Assembly: GCA_051305945.1 (NCBI GenBank)
Contig: JBPPMH010000171.1
Span: forward strand, 25,164-89,163
Source of the DNA: JACDCY01 sp051305945
GTDB taxonomy: Bacteria > Gemmatimonadota > Gemmatimonadetes > Gemmatimonadales > Gemmatimonadaceae
Direction: 5' to 3'
DNA: 64,000 bases
Made by a program: the position numbers and the translations under genes. Of this stretch, positions 9,137-18,533 are shown in pieces. Position 1 is the stretch's first letter. The number at the start of each line of letters is the position of its first letter. The notes below the pieces were generated by a model. The model worked only from the letters and a program-made list of their open reading frames with translations, had not been told where the DNA came from and searched no databases.

Positions 9137-9781
9137 TCAGCTCTGGTTCGTCCAGTTCACCTCGGCCACGGCGGCGAACTTTCCCTGATACTCGAAGCTG
9201 AGCTCGCCAAAGGAGATCTTCGTGACGTCGGTCGTCACGATGTTGCCGTCGTTCCAGAAGAAGCCGCCCGAGGGGTAGGTGATGTGCACGTCCTGTTCGT
9301 CCCCGGTCGCCGGGTTTTTCATGGCCGTCGCGCGGCACTCGAGCACGTCGGCTATCCGGTAGAAGGAATTCTTGCCGTCGAGCTTCATCTCGATCGGCTT
9401 CTGGATGGGCCCCTCCAGCTTCGTGACCGTCGCCGCGATCGCCTCCCACGGCATCCCGCCCTGCGCGCCGGTGCAGATGGTCGCGATCGCGCTCACCTGA
9501 TCCGCCGTCGCCTTTTCGTCAATGAACAGCGCGACGTGCCCGTTGCCTTCGTGAATCGCGTTGGGGTACTTCGCGGCGATGATGAACTTTACGCCGTTGA
9601 GATCCACGTCGCCGAACTTGCCGTCGCGGATGTCGTAGCCGATCAGGAAGTGGCACTTCCCCTCGTTGGGGAATCCGCCGAACTGGCAGTTGCATCCGTG
9701 CGCGCAATTGCACGCCTCCAGACTCATCGCCTTCACCTTGAATTTGGTTCGCGTGCCTGCTTCCGCGGTCGCTGCGCCCAT
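9137..9781 (-). CDS. DUF1326 domain protein
   Basis: The protein is 214 aa. The start at 9781 is supported by a strong GAGGAGGT ribosome-binding site 6 bases upstream; a longer frame to 9880 lacks one. The N-terminal signature ACNCAHGCNCQFGGFPNEGKC, with five cysteines, is characteristic of DUF1326, and the C-terminus has the conserved FSFEYQGKFAAVAEVNW-type strand. The Cys cluster could ligate a metal, but this is not established. It lacks a signal peptide, so it is probably cytoplasmic, and it is co-transcribed with the DUF2182 membrane protein. The physiological role of this pair is not known to me. Confidence 0.88.
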   Translation of the reverse strand: MGAATAEAGTRTKFKVKAMSLEACNCAHGCNCQFGGFPNEGKCHFLIGYDIRDGKFGDVDLNGVKFIIAAKYPNAIHEGNGHVALFIDEKATADQVSAIATICTGAQGGMPWEAIAATVTKLEGPIQKPIEMKLDGKNSFYRIADVLECRATAMKNPATGDEQDVHITYPSGGFFWNDGNIVTTDVTKISFGELSFEYQGKFAAVAEVNWTNQS

Positions 9782-9829
9782 CGCTACCTCCTCGGCTCTG
9801 TCGCCGTGGAATGTGGTTCGGAATGCTTC

Positions 9830-9838
9830 ATCATAGCA
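9830..9838 (-). promoter_or_regulatory. Candidate extended -10 promoter for the DUF1326/DUF2182 operon
   Basis: On the minus strand the bases read TGCTATGAT, an extended -10 element (TGn plus TATGAT). A start site about 7 bases downstream would leave a ~40-base leader containing the strong Shine-Dalgarno at the 9781 start. No convincing -35 box is visible, which is tolerated with an extended -10. Confidence 0.4.
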
Positions 9839-9892
9839 GTAATAGCCCGCTGGAGCCGGAAACGGAAGGAACGTTCGCACTATCTTTACTGA

Positions 9893-10705
9893 ATGGCCAC
9901 CGACGTCCTAAAGCGCAACAACGTCAAATCCTTCGGCCGCGGCACCCAGCCCATGCTGTTCGCCCATGGATTCGGCTGCGACCAGAACATGTGGCGATTC
10001 GTGACGGGTGAATTCGAGGACGACTATCGCGTCGTCCTCTTCGACTACGTGGGCGCGGGACAGTCGAACGCCGCTGCCTACGACCCGGACAAGTACGCGA
10101 CGCTCGACGGGTACACCCGGGATCTGCTCGACGTCATCCACGCGCTCGACCTGCGCGACATCATCTTCGTCGGCCACTCGGTCAGCTGCATGATCGGGGT
10201 GCTCGCGGCCAACGCCGAGCCCGACCGGTTTGACCGGCTGATTCTCATCGGGCCCTCGCCACGCTACATCAATGAAGACACGTACGTCGGCGGCTTCGAC
10301 CGGAAGGACATTGACGGCCTCTTCGAGATGATGGACCGCAACTTCATCGGCTGGGCGAATTTCCTCGCGCCTGCGGTCATGAAGAACCCGGACCGCCCGG
10401 AGCTCGGCGAGGAGCTCGTCGCGAGCTTCTGCTCTACCGATCCGGTCATCGCGCGGAACTTTGCCGGCGCGACTTTTCTCGCAGACAACCGCGCCGACCT
10501 CGAGCGGGTCACGGTCCCGTCGCTCGTGCTGCAATGCTCCGACGACACGATCGCGCCGCAGGCGGTGGGCGAGTTCGTGAGCGCGCGGCTGGCGAACAGC
10601 TCGCTGCGATTGATGCGCGCGACCGGCCACTGCCCGCACATGAGCCACCCGGAGGAGACCGTGGAGCTGATCAAGCAGTACCTGGAGATGGTGCCGGCCG
10701 CGTGA
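9893..10705 (+). CDS. rsbQ: RsbQ-like alpha/beta hydrolase
   Basis: The protein is 270 aa and matches the RsbQ/KAI2/D14 family over its length. Visible features are the N-terminal NNVKSFGRGTQPMLFAHGFG, the nucleophile elbow VGHSVS with Ser96, an acid at Asp218 (CSDDTIAP) and a His at 246 (ATGHCPHMSHP). From memory, B. subtilis RsbQ has its triad at Ser96, Asp219 and His247, so the spacing is nearly identical. RsbQ makes or senses a small hydrophobic ligand needed by the PAS protein RsbP in energy-stress signalling. Here the next gene, 19 bases on, is a PAS-histidine kinase, which fits the same ligand-PAS logic with another output. Confidence 0.9.
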   Translation: MATDVLKRNNVKSFGRGTQPMLFAHGFGCDQNMWRFVTGEFEDDYRVVLFDYVGAGQSNAAAYDPDKYATLDGYTRDLLDVIHALDLRDIIFVGHSVSCMIGVLAANAEPDRFDRLILIGPSPRYINEDTYVGGFDRKDIDGLFEMMDRNFIGWANFLAPAVMKNPDRPELGEELVASFCSTDPVIARNFAGATFLADNRADLERVTVPSLVLQCSDDTIAPQAVGEFVSARLANSSLRLMRATGHCPHMSHPEETVELIKQYLEMVPAA

Positions 10706-10724
10706 GGGCGCCCGCGCGGCAGCT

Positions 10725-11816
10725 ATGACTGAGACGCCCGCTGACCTGCTCGACCGCGCGCCGTGCGGCTTCATCTCCTTCGGCGACGACGGCGAGGTTC
10801 GGTACATCAACAGCACGCTGCTCGAGCGGCTCGGCTACGCCCGCGACGAGGTCGTCGGCCGGCACGTGGAGACGCTCTTCACCGTGGCCGGCAGGGTTTT
10901 TCTCCAGACCCATTTTCTCCCGCTCGTCAGGCTGCACGGGCGCGCGCGGGAAGTGTTCATGCTCCTGCGCACCCGCGACGGAAAAGACGTCGGAGTTTTG
11001 TGCAACGCCGCGCGCCGGGAACGGGACGGCGAAGGCGTGGCGGACTGCGTCTTCATGGAAGTGATCGAGCGGCGGAAATTCGAGGACGCGCTGCTCCGGG
11101 CGCGGAGCGACGCCGAGGAAGCCAACAAGGCCAAAAGTGACTTCCTCGCGGTCATGAGCCACGAGCTGCGCACGCCGCTGAACGCCATCGGGGGCTACAC
11201 CCAGCTGCTCGAGATGGAAGTGCACGGGCCCGTGACCGACGCGCAGCGCGATGCGCTCGGGAGAATCGACCGGGCCCAGCGCGTGCTGCTTCGCCTGATC
11301 AACGACGTGCTCAACCTCGCGCGTATCGAGGCGGGACGAGTGGACTACGATGTCGCGCCGTTCGCTTTCGCGGAGATCGTGGACGCCACGTCGCCGATGA
11401 TCGAGCCGCAGGTTGCGGCGAAAAAGCTGCGGCTCGAGTTTGCCGTGCCGCGTGAGGTGCGCGCGAGCGCGGACCGCGAGAAGACGCAGCAGATACTGCT
11501 GAACCTGCTGACGAACGCCGTGAAGTTCACCGGCGAGGGCGGCCTCATTTGTGTCGAAGCGGGAGAGCGCTCTTCGGCGCAGGTTTTCCTGCGCGTCACC
11601 GATTCGGGGATGGGGATTCCGCCGGAGATGGTGCGGCGGATCTTCGAGCCGTTCGTCCAGGTGGAGCTGGAGAGCGCCAAGGCCAGGGAAGGAACGGGGC
11701 TCGGGCTCGCGATCAGCCGCGACCTCGCGCGCGGGATGGGTGGAGACCTCTCGGCGGAAAGCAGGCCCGGTGTCGGGAGCAGCTTCGAGCTTCTGTTGCC
11801 CAAGCCGGGCGACTGA
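10725..11816 (+). CDS. PAS-domain sensor histidine kinase
   Basis: The protein is 363 aa and soluble, with no TM or signal peptide. It has a PAS domain at about residues 7-115 (APCGFISFGDDGEVRYINST), a short coiled linker and a HisKA domain with phospho-acceptor His146 in FLAVMSHELRTPLN. A HATPase_c domain spans about 250-360 with the N box (LLNLLTNAVKFTGEGG), G1 (DSGMGIP) and G2 (GTGLGLAIS). There is no receiver domain, and no response regulator gene lies nearby. The tight spacing after the RsbQ-like gene suggests that its PAS domain is the partner of that hydrolase, replacing the RsbP phosphatase of Bacillus. Confidence 0.92.
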   Translation: MTETPADLLDRAPCGFISFGDDGEVRYINSTLLERLGYARDEVVGRHVETLFTVAGRVFLQTHFLPLVRLHGRAREVFMLLRTRDGKDVGVLCNAARRERDGEGVADCVFMEVIERRKFEDALLRARSDAEEANKAKSDFLAVMSHELRTPLNAIGGYTQLLEMEVHGPVTDAQRDALGRIDRAQRVLLRLINDVLNLARIEAGRVDYDVAPFAFAEIVDATSPMIEPQVAAKKLRLEFAVPREVRASADREKTQQILLNLLTNAVKFTGEGGLICVEAGERSSAQVFLRVTDSGMGIPPEMVRRIFEPFVQVELESAKAREGTGLGLAISRDLARGMGGDLSAESRPGVGSSFELLLPKPGD

Positions 11817-11893
11817 AGACGCCGGAACGGTTGACGGCCGCCAACGGTGGTGGTCGTTTTGTGGGCGATGCCAACATCCACAATGGAGAATCC

Positions 11894-12376
11894 ATGCGTG
11901 CCCCGGTCATAGCAGTCGCTGCTGCCTTGCTGTCCGTCGCTTGCGCGTCCGAGCCTAGCCTCGAGACCGAGCGCACTGCCATCCTCCACGCGGACAGCGT
12001 GTGGCTGGCGGCGGCGGCGAGCCGCAACGTGGACTCGACGCTCGACTTCTGGACCGACGATGCCACGCTGATCAGCCCCGGTGAGCCCTCGGTCGTGGGA
12101 CGGGACGCGATCCGGAAGATGCTCACGGATGCGTTCGCCCTCCCCGGCTTCACCGTGTCATGGCACACCGACGAAGTCATCGTCGGCCCTGGCGGCAACA
12201 TGGCGTACTCCCTCGGCACGAACCAGTTCACAATGCCGAACTCATCCGGCGGAGTTGATACGCTTCGCGGGCAAGGCGTGGTGGTGTGGCGCAAGGGCGA
12301 CGATGGTCGCTGGCGCTCGGCGGTGGACAGCTGGACGCCTGCGCCGGCGCCAGCGTCCGCGGGATCGCCTCAGTAA
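11894..12376 (+). CDS. SnoaL-like/DUF4440 (nuclear transport factor 2 fold) exported protein
   Basis: The protein is 160 aa from the ATG at 11894, which has GGAGA 6 bases upstream. The N-terminal segment APVIAVAAALLSVACASEP is an export signal; Cys17 could be lipidated, but the residue at -3 is Ser, so the lipobox is marginal. The remainder resembles the SgcJ/EcaC/DUF4440 group: HADSVWLAAAASRNVDSTLDFWTDDATLISPGEP, then VVGRDAIRKML and a final WRSAVDSW strand. Members include ketosteroid-isomerase-like enzymes and binding proteins; no function can be assigned here. It lies 77 bases after the histidine kinase. Confidence 0.75.
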   Translation: MRAPVIAVAAALLSVACASEPSLETERTAILHADSVWLAAAASRNVDSTLDFWTDDATLISPGEPSVVGRDAIRKMLTDAFALPGFTVSWHTDEVIVGPGGNMAYSLGTNQFTMPNSSGGVDTLRGQGVVVWRKGDDGRWRSAVDSWTPAPAPASAGSPQ

Positions 12377-12396
12377 GGATCGGTATATTCATCAGC

Positions 12397-12606
12397 GTGA
12401 AAACGAGTCGAAGCCACCCGGTCTACCTCGACATCCTGCGGCGCATGACGCCGGAGGACCGCCTGCGAAAGGCGTTCGAGCTTTCGGAACTCTCCAAATC
12501 GCTGTGTGAGCACGGGCTGCGGCGGACCTTTCCTGACCTCGAGCCCGCGGAGCTTCGCGCGCTGGCCCGCCGCCGGCTCGACAAATGTCACAACAGGATT
12601 TACTGA
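12397..12606 (+). CDS. Small conserved protein of a nucleotidyltransferase-associated pair
   Basis: The protein is 69 aa from a GTG at 12397; the Shine-Dalgarno is weak (AAGGA 17 bases upstream). The core RMTPEDRLRKAFELSELSKS and the ending ALARRRLDKCHNRIY resemble, from memory, small proteins encoded just upstream of AbiEii-type nucleotidyltransferase genes, whose C-terminus commonly ends CHNRNY. The partner gene does begin here, in an overlapping frame at 12585, but it breaks after 22 codons. This gene may therefore be an orphan half of a toxin-antitoxin-like pair. No catalytic residues are identifiable. Confidence 0.6.
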   Translation: MKTSRSHPVYLDILRRMTPEDRLRKAFELSELSKSLCEHGLRRTFPDLEPAELRALARRRLDKCHNRIY

Positions 12607-12653
12607 AGCGCGTCGTCGCCGCACTGGAGCGAATCGAGGCCGAGCCGGTCTGA
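12585..12653 (+). pseudogene. Truncated start of a nucleotidyltransferase partner gene
   Basis: An ATG inside the end of the preceding gene opens 22 codons (MSQQDLLKRVVAALERIEAE, then PV and stop). The N-terminus looks like the beginning of AbiEii-type nucleotidyltransferases, which continue with a GSxAS motif soon after; here a TGA follows and no such motif occurs downstream before gamma-glutamyltransferase. The overlapping arrangement is what intact pairs show. I read it as a 3'-deleted remnant; a genuine micropeptide is possible but less likely. Confidence 0.5.
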
Positions 12654-12716
12654 CCTGACGATCAAACCTTGATCGGCGGACCGCACCGCCGAAAACCGGC
12701 TATCATACGACTCCCC

Positions 12717-14504
<1,788 letters not shown>

Positions 14505-14508
14505 GAGT

Positions 14509-14868
14509 ATGGAGATTTTCAAGGAATTCGGCTTCGAGGCGGCGCATCGGTTGCCGGACGTCGCGCCGGAGCACAAATGCTACCGGCTCCACGGCCACTC
14601 GTTCCGCTGCGAGGTTCACGTCAGCGGACCGCTGGATCCCGTGCTCGGCTGGGTGCTCGACTTCGCCGAGATCAAGGCGGCGGTGAAGCCGATCGTCGAG
14701 CAGCTGGACCACCGCTACCTGAACGAGATCGAGGGCCTGGAGAATCCAACGTCGGAGAATCTGGCGATCTGGATCTGGGACCGGCTGCGTCCGTCGCTCC
14801 CGGGGCTTTCCCGCATTGTGATCCGCGAGACATGCACGTCGGGATGCTCGTATTCCGGTCCAAGCTGA
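14509..14868 (+). CDS. queD: 6-carboxy-5,6,7,8-tetrahydropterin synthase (QueD/PTPS family)
   Basis: The protein is 119 aa. It has the zinc ligands His13 (FEAAHRL), His28 and His30 (LHGHSF), the catalytic Cys24 (HKCYRLHGH), the conserved DFAEIK and LDHRYLNEI motifs, and a late Glu-containing ETCTSGCSY. Its length and motifs fit QueD, which converts 7,8-dihydroneopterin triphosphate to 6-carboxytetrahydropterin in queuosine/7-deazapurine synthesis. No queC, queE or queF gene is in the window. It starts 4 bases after the ggt stop, so it is probably co-transcribed, although there is no metabolic link. Confidence 0.93.
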   Translation: MEIFKEFGFEAAHRLPDVAPEHKCYRLHGHSFRCEVHVSGPLDPVLGWVLDFAEIKAAVKPIVEQLDHRYLNEIEGLENPTSENLAIWIWDRLRPSLPGLSRIVIRETCTSGCSYSGPS

Positions 14869-14940
14869 CAGCGATCTTGGCAGCGCGGCCGACGGCTCCG
14901 CCCTCGCCCTGCGGCGCGCCACAATCTATAGTAGTGGCGC

Positions 14941-15441
14941 ATGCCAACGCCCTATCACTCCGTGCGGCTCGCGCCGGTTCACATTCTCCTGCTCGCGGCG
15001 CCGCTGATATTCATGGCCCACGTCGCCGAGGAAGCCCCCGGCTTCGTCGCATGGGCGAACGCGCACATAGATCGCGACATCACGCAGGCTGCTTTCTGGA
15101 CGGTGAACATCACCGGCCTTCTGATCACGCTGGGCGTGGTCCTTTTCGAATGGCTGAGTCGCTCGAAGGCATCGGCGATCGTTGCGCTGGCATGGCTCGG
15201 CTTCGTCATGGTCGGCAACGCCGTGCTGCACACCGCGGGCGCGATCGTTGACAGATCGTATGCGCCGGGCGTGATCACGGCGCTGCTGCTGTATGTCCCG
15301 TTCAGCGCCTTGGTTATCGCCCGCGTCGTGCGGACGCGGCGCCTGTCCCGAACCGCCGCGGCAGTCGCAGTGGTGATAGGAGCGCTGCCGATGCTGGCGC
15401 ACGGCTACATGATTCTCTTCCGCGGCACGCGCCTGTTCTGA
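14941..15441 (+). CDS. HXXEE domain membrane protein
   Basis: The protein is 166 aa with about five TM helices. The N-terminal helix contains LIFMAHVAEEAPGFVAWAN, i.e. the H-x-x-E-E motif that defines this family of uncharacterised membrane proteins; further conserved polar residues lie in TM helices (VGNAVLHTAGAI). A possible metal-dependent membrane enzyme has been suggested for such motifs, but there is no assigned reaction. It is followed after 28 bases by another small membrane protein on the same strand. Confidence 0.78.
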   Translation: MPTPYHSVRLAPVHILLLAAPLIFMAHVAEEAPGFVAWANAHIDRDITQAAFWTVNITGLLITLGVVLFEWLSRSKASAIVALAWLGFVMVGNAVLHTAGAIVDRSYAPGVITALLLYVPFSALVIARVVRTRRLSRTAAAVAVVIGALPMLAHGYMILFRGTRLF

Positions 15442-15469
15442 CGCCCCCGCATCCCTCAATCGGCCATTC

Positions 15470-15799
15470 ATGATGCTCGCGTCGAGAGCCAAGCTCCTTC
15501 TCGTGCTCAGCGCGATCGCGCTCGCCAAGCACGTCTGGTTTCTGCTCATGTGGATCCGCGCGTTCGACCGCGGAGAGACGCAGGCCGAGCGCGTCCAGAT
15601 CTTTCTGAATCAGTTCCCGCACTCGCTACTGGGATTGAGCTCCACGACGCTGACGTGGATGCTGATCCTGCTCGGTATCGTCGGAGGACTGCTGGCCGTC
15701 CCCGCCGGCCGGATTCGCGACAGGTGGAGGCCGGCAGCAATCGCACTGATCGTGCTGCACGCGCTGTTCCTTCTCTGGTATCTGTTCACCATGATGTAG
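15470..15799 (+). CDS. Small hypothetical membrane protein
   Basis: The protein is 109 aa with three predicted TM segments: LLLVLSAIALAKHVWFLLMW, MLILLGIVGGLLAVPAG and AIALIVLHALFLLWYLFTMM. A loop with FDRGETQAERVQIFLNQFPH lies between the first two. I do not recognise the family. Its stop is separated by a single base from the start of the acetyltransferase gene, so the two are almost certainly co-translated. Confidence 0.65.
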   Translation: MMLASRAKLLLVLSAIALAKHVWFLLMWIRAFDRGETQAERVQIFLNQFPHSLLGLSSTTLTWMLILLGIVGGLLAVPAGRIRDRWRPAAIALIVLHALFLLWYLFTMM

Positions 15800-15800
15800 C

Positions 15801-16349
15801 ATGCACATCGTAGATCTCGAGGAGCAGCCCGCCGGCATTCTCGAGCAGGCGGCGGTGATGCTCGTGGATGAGTTCGTCGAGCCGCGCGGCTGGCCGTCGA
15901 TCGACAAGGCGCGCGAGGAAATGGCGGCCGTGATTCGCGACGGGTTCGCCCGCGCCGCGGTCGAAGACCAGCTCGTTCTCGGGTGGATCGGCGGCCTGCC
16001 CGAGTATCATAGCCGCGTGTGGGAGCTGCATCCCCTGGTGGTGCGCTCGGACCGCCGCCGGTGCGGGATCGGCCGCGCGCTCGTGGCTTCGTTCGAGCAC
16101 GAAGCGGCGCGCCGCGGCGCGCTGACCGCAACCCTCGGCACGGACGACGATTCGGGGATGACATCCCTGGCGCACGCCCGGCTGTATGACGACGTTCCCC
16201 GGCACATCGCTGGGCTGCAGGACCTGGGCAGGTCGCACCCATTCCTGTTTTACCGCAGGCTCGGATACGTTGTGACGGGCGTCATGCCGGACGCGAACGG
16301 CCGTGGAAGGCCGGACATCTACATGTCCAAAGCACTGGGAGAGGAATGA
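15801..16349 (+). CDS. GNAT acetyltransferase similar to aminoglycoside 6'-N-acetyltransferase AAC(6')-Ii
   Basis: The protein is 182 aa. Compared from memory with Enterococcus AAC(6')-Ii it shares a collinear run of motifs: LGWIGGLPEYHSRVWELHPL, the acetyl-CoA loop RRRCGIGRALV, TATLGTDDD, SHPFLFYRRLGYVVTGV and PDANGRGRPDIYMSKAL. These match both the CoA site and the substrate-side strands, not just the generic GNAT fold, so 6'-N-acetyltransferase activity on aminoglycosides is plausible. Environmental members may have another amine as natural substrate. No mobile element flanks it and its base composition matches its neighbours, which suggests an intrinsic chromosomal gene. Confidence 0.8.
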   Translation: MHIVDLEEQPAGILEQAAVMLVDEFVEPRGWPSIDKAREEMAAVIRDGFARAAVEDQLVLGWIGGLPEYHSRVWELHPLVVRSDRRRCGIGRALVASFEHEAARRGALTATLGTDDDSGMTSLAHARLYDDVPRHIAGLQDLGRSHPFLFYRRLGYVVTGVMPDANGRGRPDIYMSKALGEE

Positions 16350-16492
16350 GCCACGACCCGGCAGCGGCCGAACTCGCCGAGCACGCGTCCCGTCTGCGGC
16401 AGCATTTCACCGATACCTTTCCCACGGGCATCGAGTTGGTGCGCAAGGAATGGACGGTGTTGGAAAGCTGGCCGGGGACGGAGAGCCCCTAG
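16346..16492 (+). CDS. Short ORF coupled to the acetyltransferase gene (doubtful)
   Basis: A 48-codon frame starts with an ATG that overlaps the acetyltransferase stop as ATGA (16346-16349) and ends at 16492, overlapping the esterase stop by 4 bases on the other strand. It reads LAEHASRLRQHFTDTFPTGI, then ELVRKEWTVLESWPGTESP. The coupling geometry favours translation, but I recognise no family. It may be the remains of a longer gene cut at the convergent junction. Confidence 0.3.
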   Translation: MSHDPAAAELAEHASRLRQHFTDTFPTGIELVRKEWTVLESWPGTESP

Positions 16493-17589
16493 CGGAGCAC
16501 CCGCGAAAAGAACGGCAGCAGGCGCGTGACGATCCGCTCCCGCACCTTGTCCACGTGGCCGCCCTGATAGATCTCCGCTTCGTGCGCAATCCCCATCGCG
16601 GTCAGCATGCTGTCCACGGCGCGCACGTTGGCGGGGATGTCGGGAAAGCCGTCCTGCGCACCCGCGTCGAACGCGATCGCCAGCCGCCGCAGCGCCGGAG
16701 CTGAACGCGGGATCATCGCCATCGGATCGGTGCGCCAGAGCGCAGCGATCTCCGGCACGAGCCGCAGCGAGTCGCCGTCGGGCGCGACCGGAAAAGCCAC
16801 GTACAATGGCGGCCGCATCGTATCCGGCGAGTAGAACGCGGAGCGCGCGATCACGAGCTGCGACCTGAACGGAGCGCGCGCAAAATCTCCCCGTGTCTTC
16901 ACTGTGGCCGCGCCCCGCCACGCCGCGAGCCAGCTCCGCTCGAAGAACACTTCCGAGTCCAGGCAGCACGGGCTCATCGCGTACACCGCGGAATACGTAT
17001 CCGGATTCCGCATTGCGATGCGGAGCGCGCCGAAGCCGCCCATCGAGCTTCCCGCGATCCCCCGGCCGGATCGCGACCGCACCGTTCGGTAGCGTTTGTC
17101 CATCCATCGCACGAGATCGCGCACGATGAAATCTTCCCACTGACCCGTCACCGGCGAGTTGGCGTAGAAGCTGCCCTCGAATGCGTTCCGCGAGTTCGGC
17201 ATCACGATGATCATTTCGCGCGCCGCGCCCGCGGCGAGGAGACTGTCCATCGCGAGCCTGATGTTGAGGCCCTGGCGAATTCCCGAGATGAGCTCGCGGT
17301 CCGCGCTGGCGAAGCCGTGCAGCCAGTACACCACCGGATATCTTCGACGCGGCTCGCGCTTGTAGCTCGGCGGGAGATACACCGACACCTGTCGCCATGC
17401 CGGATCGCCGAGCAGGTTCGCTGCGAGCGACGGCGCGGGCACCGTCTCGATCCGCGTAACCGCCTGCGCGCGCGCGTTCGTGGGCCCCCCGACCGCGCAA
17501 ACGGACAGCGCGAGCATCGACCTGATCGCAAGTCGCGTCACGCGCTGCTTGCCGCGTCTTCCCGCCTTCAGCAGTATTCGCTCGGTCAT
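16489..17589 (-). CDS. Secreted esterase of the esterase D/feruloyl esterase-antigen 85 type
   Basis: The protein is 366 aa from the ATG at 17589; the signal peptide core is MLALSVCAVGGPTNARAQA, so a start at that internal Met is an alternative. The fold signature is clear: VSVYLPPSYKREPRRRYPVV, YWLHGFASADRELI, EMIIVMPNSRNAFEGSFYAN and the nucleophile elbow GIAGSSMGGFGALRIA. The catalytic acid should be in the AFDAGAQDGFPD region and the His in YQGGHVDKVRERI. This is the putative-esterase (PF00756) family, active on acyl or feruloyl esters or on S-formylglutathione-like substrates; the actual substrate is unknown. It is divergent from ppk2 with 24 bases between starts. Confidence 0.87.
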   Translation of the reverse strand: MTERILLKAGRRGKQRVTRLAIRSMLALSVCAVGGPTNARAQAVTRIETVPAPSLAANLLGDPAWRQVSVYLPPSYKREPRRRYPVVYWLHGFASADRELISGIRQGLNIRLAMDSLLAAGAAREMIIVMPNSRNAFEGSFYANSPVTGQWEDFIVRDLVRWMDKRYRTVRSRSGRGIAGSSMGGFGALRIAMRNPDTYSAVYAMSPCCLDSEVFFERSWLAAWRGAATVKTRGDFARAPFRSQLVIARSAFYSPDTMRPPLYVAFPVAPDGDSLRLVPEIAALWRTDPMAMIPRSAPALRRLAIAFDAGAQDGFPDIPANVRAVDSMLTAMGIAHEAEIYQGGHVDKVRERIVTRLLPFFSRVLR

Positions 17590-17613
17590 CTGCCTGGAAG
17601 TTAGCTTTCCGGC

Positions 17614-18414
17614 ATGAAGCTGAAAGCGGTGTCCGGGGATCGACCGCCGCGCCTCCGCGACGAGGACGCTGCGCCGCCGGTCGCCATGCCCACCGGCGCC
17701 GCGCTCAAGAAGGCGTTTGACAAGCAGGCAGATCGCCTGAAGAGTTTGCAGGATCTGTTCTACGCCGACGGGCGGTTTGCTCTGCTCGTGGTCCTGCAGG
17801 GGCGCGATGCTTCCGGCAAGGACGGCGTCATCAAGAAAGTCATCGGAGCCGTGAACCCCATGGGTTGCGAGATCACGAGCTTCAAGGTGCCGTCCGAGCT
17901 GGAGCGGCAGCACGATTTTCTGTGGCGCGTTCATGCGCGGATCCCCGCCCGCGGGACTATCGGCGCGTTCAACCGATCACACTACGAGGACGTGCTCGTC
18001 GTCCGCGTGAACAAGCTGGCTCCGAAAAAGATCTGGTCGAAGCGCTACGACCAGATCAACGAGTTCGAACGCATGCTGTCGCTCAACAACGTCGTGATCC
18101 TGAAGTTCATGCTGCACGTGTCGCGTGCCGAACAGAAGAAACGATTCGAGGAGCGACTCGCCGATAGGACGAAGAGCTGGAAGTTCAGGTCCGGTGATCT
18201 CAAGGATCGCGAGAAATGGGGCGCGTTCACCAAGGCGTACAGCGATGCGCTGACCAGGTGCAGCACGCCGTGGGCGCCGTGGTTCGTCGTGCCCGCCGAC
18301 GACAACGATGTGCGCAATCTCCTGGTGGCCCGCACGATCGCGGATACGCTCGCGTCCCTCGACCTCCGCTACCCCAAGCCGGAGCAAGGGGCGCGGAAGC
18401 TGCGAATCGAGTAG
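17614..18414 (+). CDS. ppk2: Polyphosphate kinase 2 family protein
   Basis: The protein is 266 aa with one PPK2 domain. It has Walker A GRDASGKDG at residues 63-71, Walker B region FNRSHYEDV, and the lid with RTKSWKFRSGDLKDREKW. The family transfers phosphate between polyphosphate and nucleotides; short one-domain members (class I/III) mostly use polyphosphate to phosphorylate ADP or AMP/ADP. The exact class cannot be fixed by eye. The ending RYPKPEQGARKLRIE is typical. It stands alone, divergent from the esterase, and could link polyphosphate stores to nucleotide charging. Confidence 0.93.
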   Translation: MKLKAVSGDRPPRLRDEDAAPPVAMPTGAALKKAFDKQADRLKSLQDLFYADGRFALLVVLQGRDASGKDGVIKKVIGAVNPMGCEITSFKVPSELERQHDFLWRVHARIPARGTIGAFNRSHYEDVLVVRVNKLAPKKIWSKRYDQINEFERMLSLNNVVILKFMLHVSRAEQKKRFEERLADRTKSWKFRSGDLKDREKWGAFTKAYSDALTRCSTPWAPWFVVPADDNDVRNLLVARTIADTLASLDLRYPKPEQGARKLRIE

Positions 18415-18533
18415 CGCGATGGTCGAGACGCGGCCAAGCCGATTGGACGGCTGACCTCATATATTGCCGAAATCGAGGGCTGAACATTGCGCAATGCAGG
18501 ACCCGCACCCGCCACATGACACTCGGAGGATTC

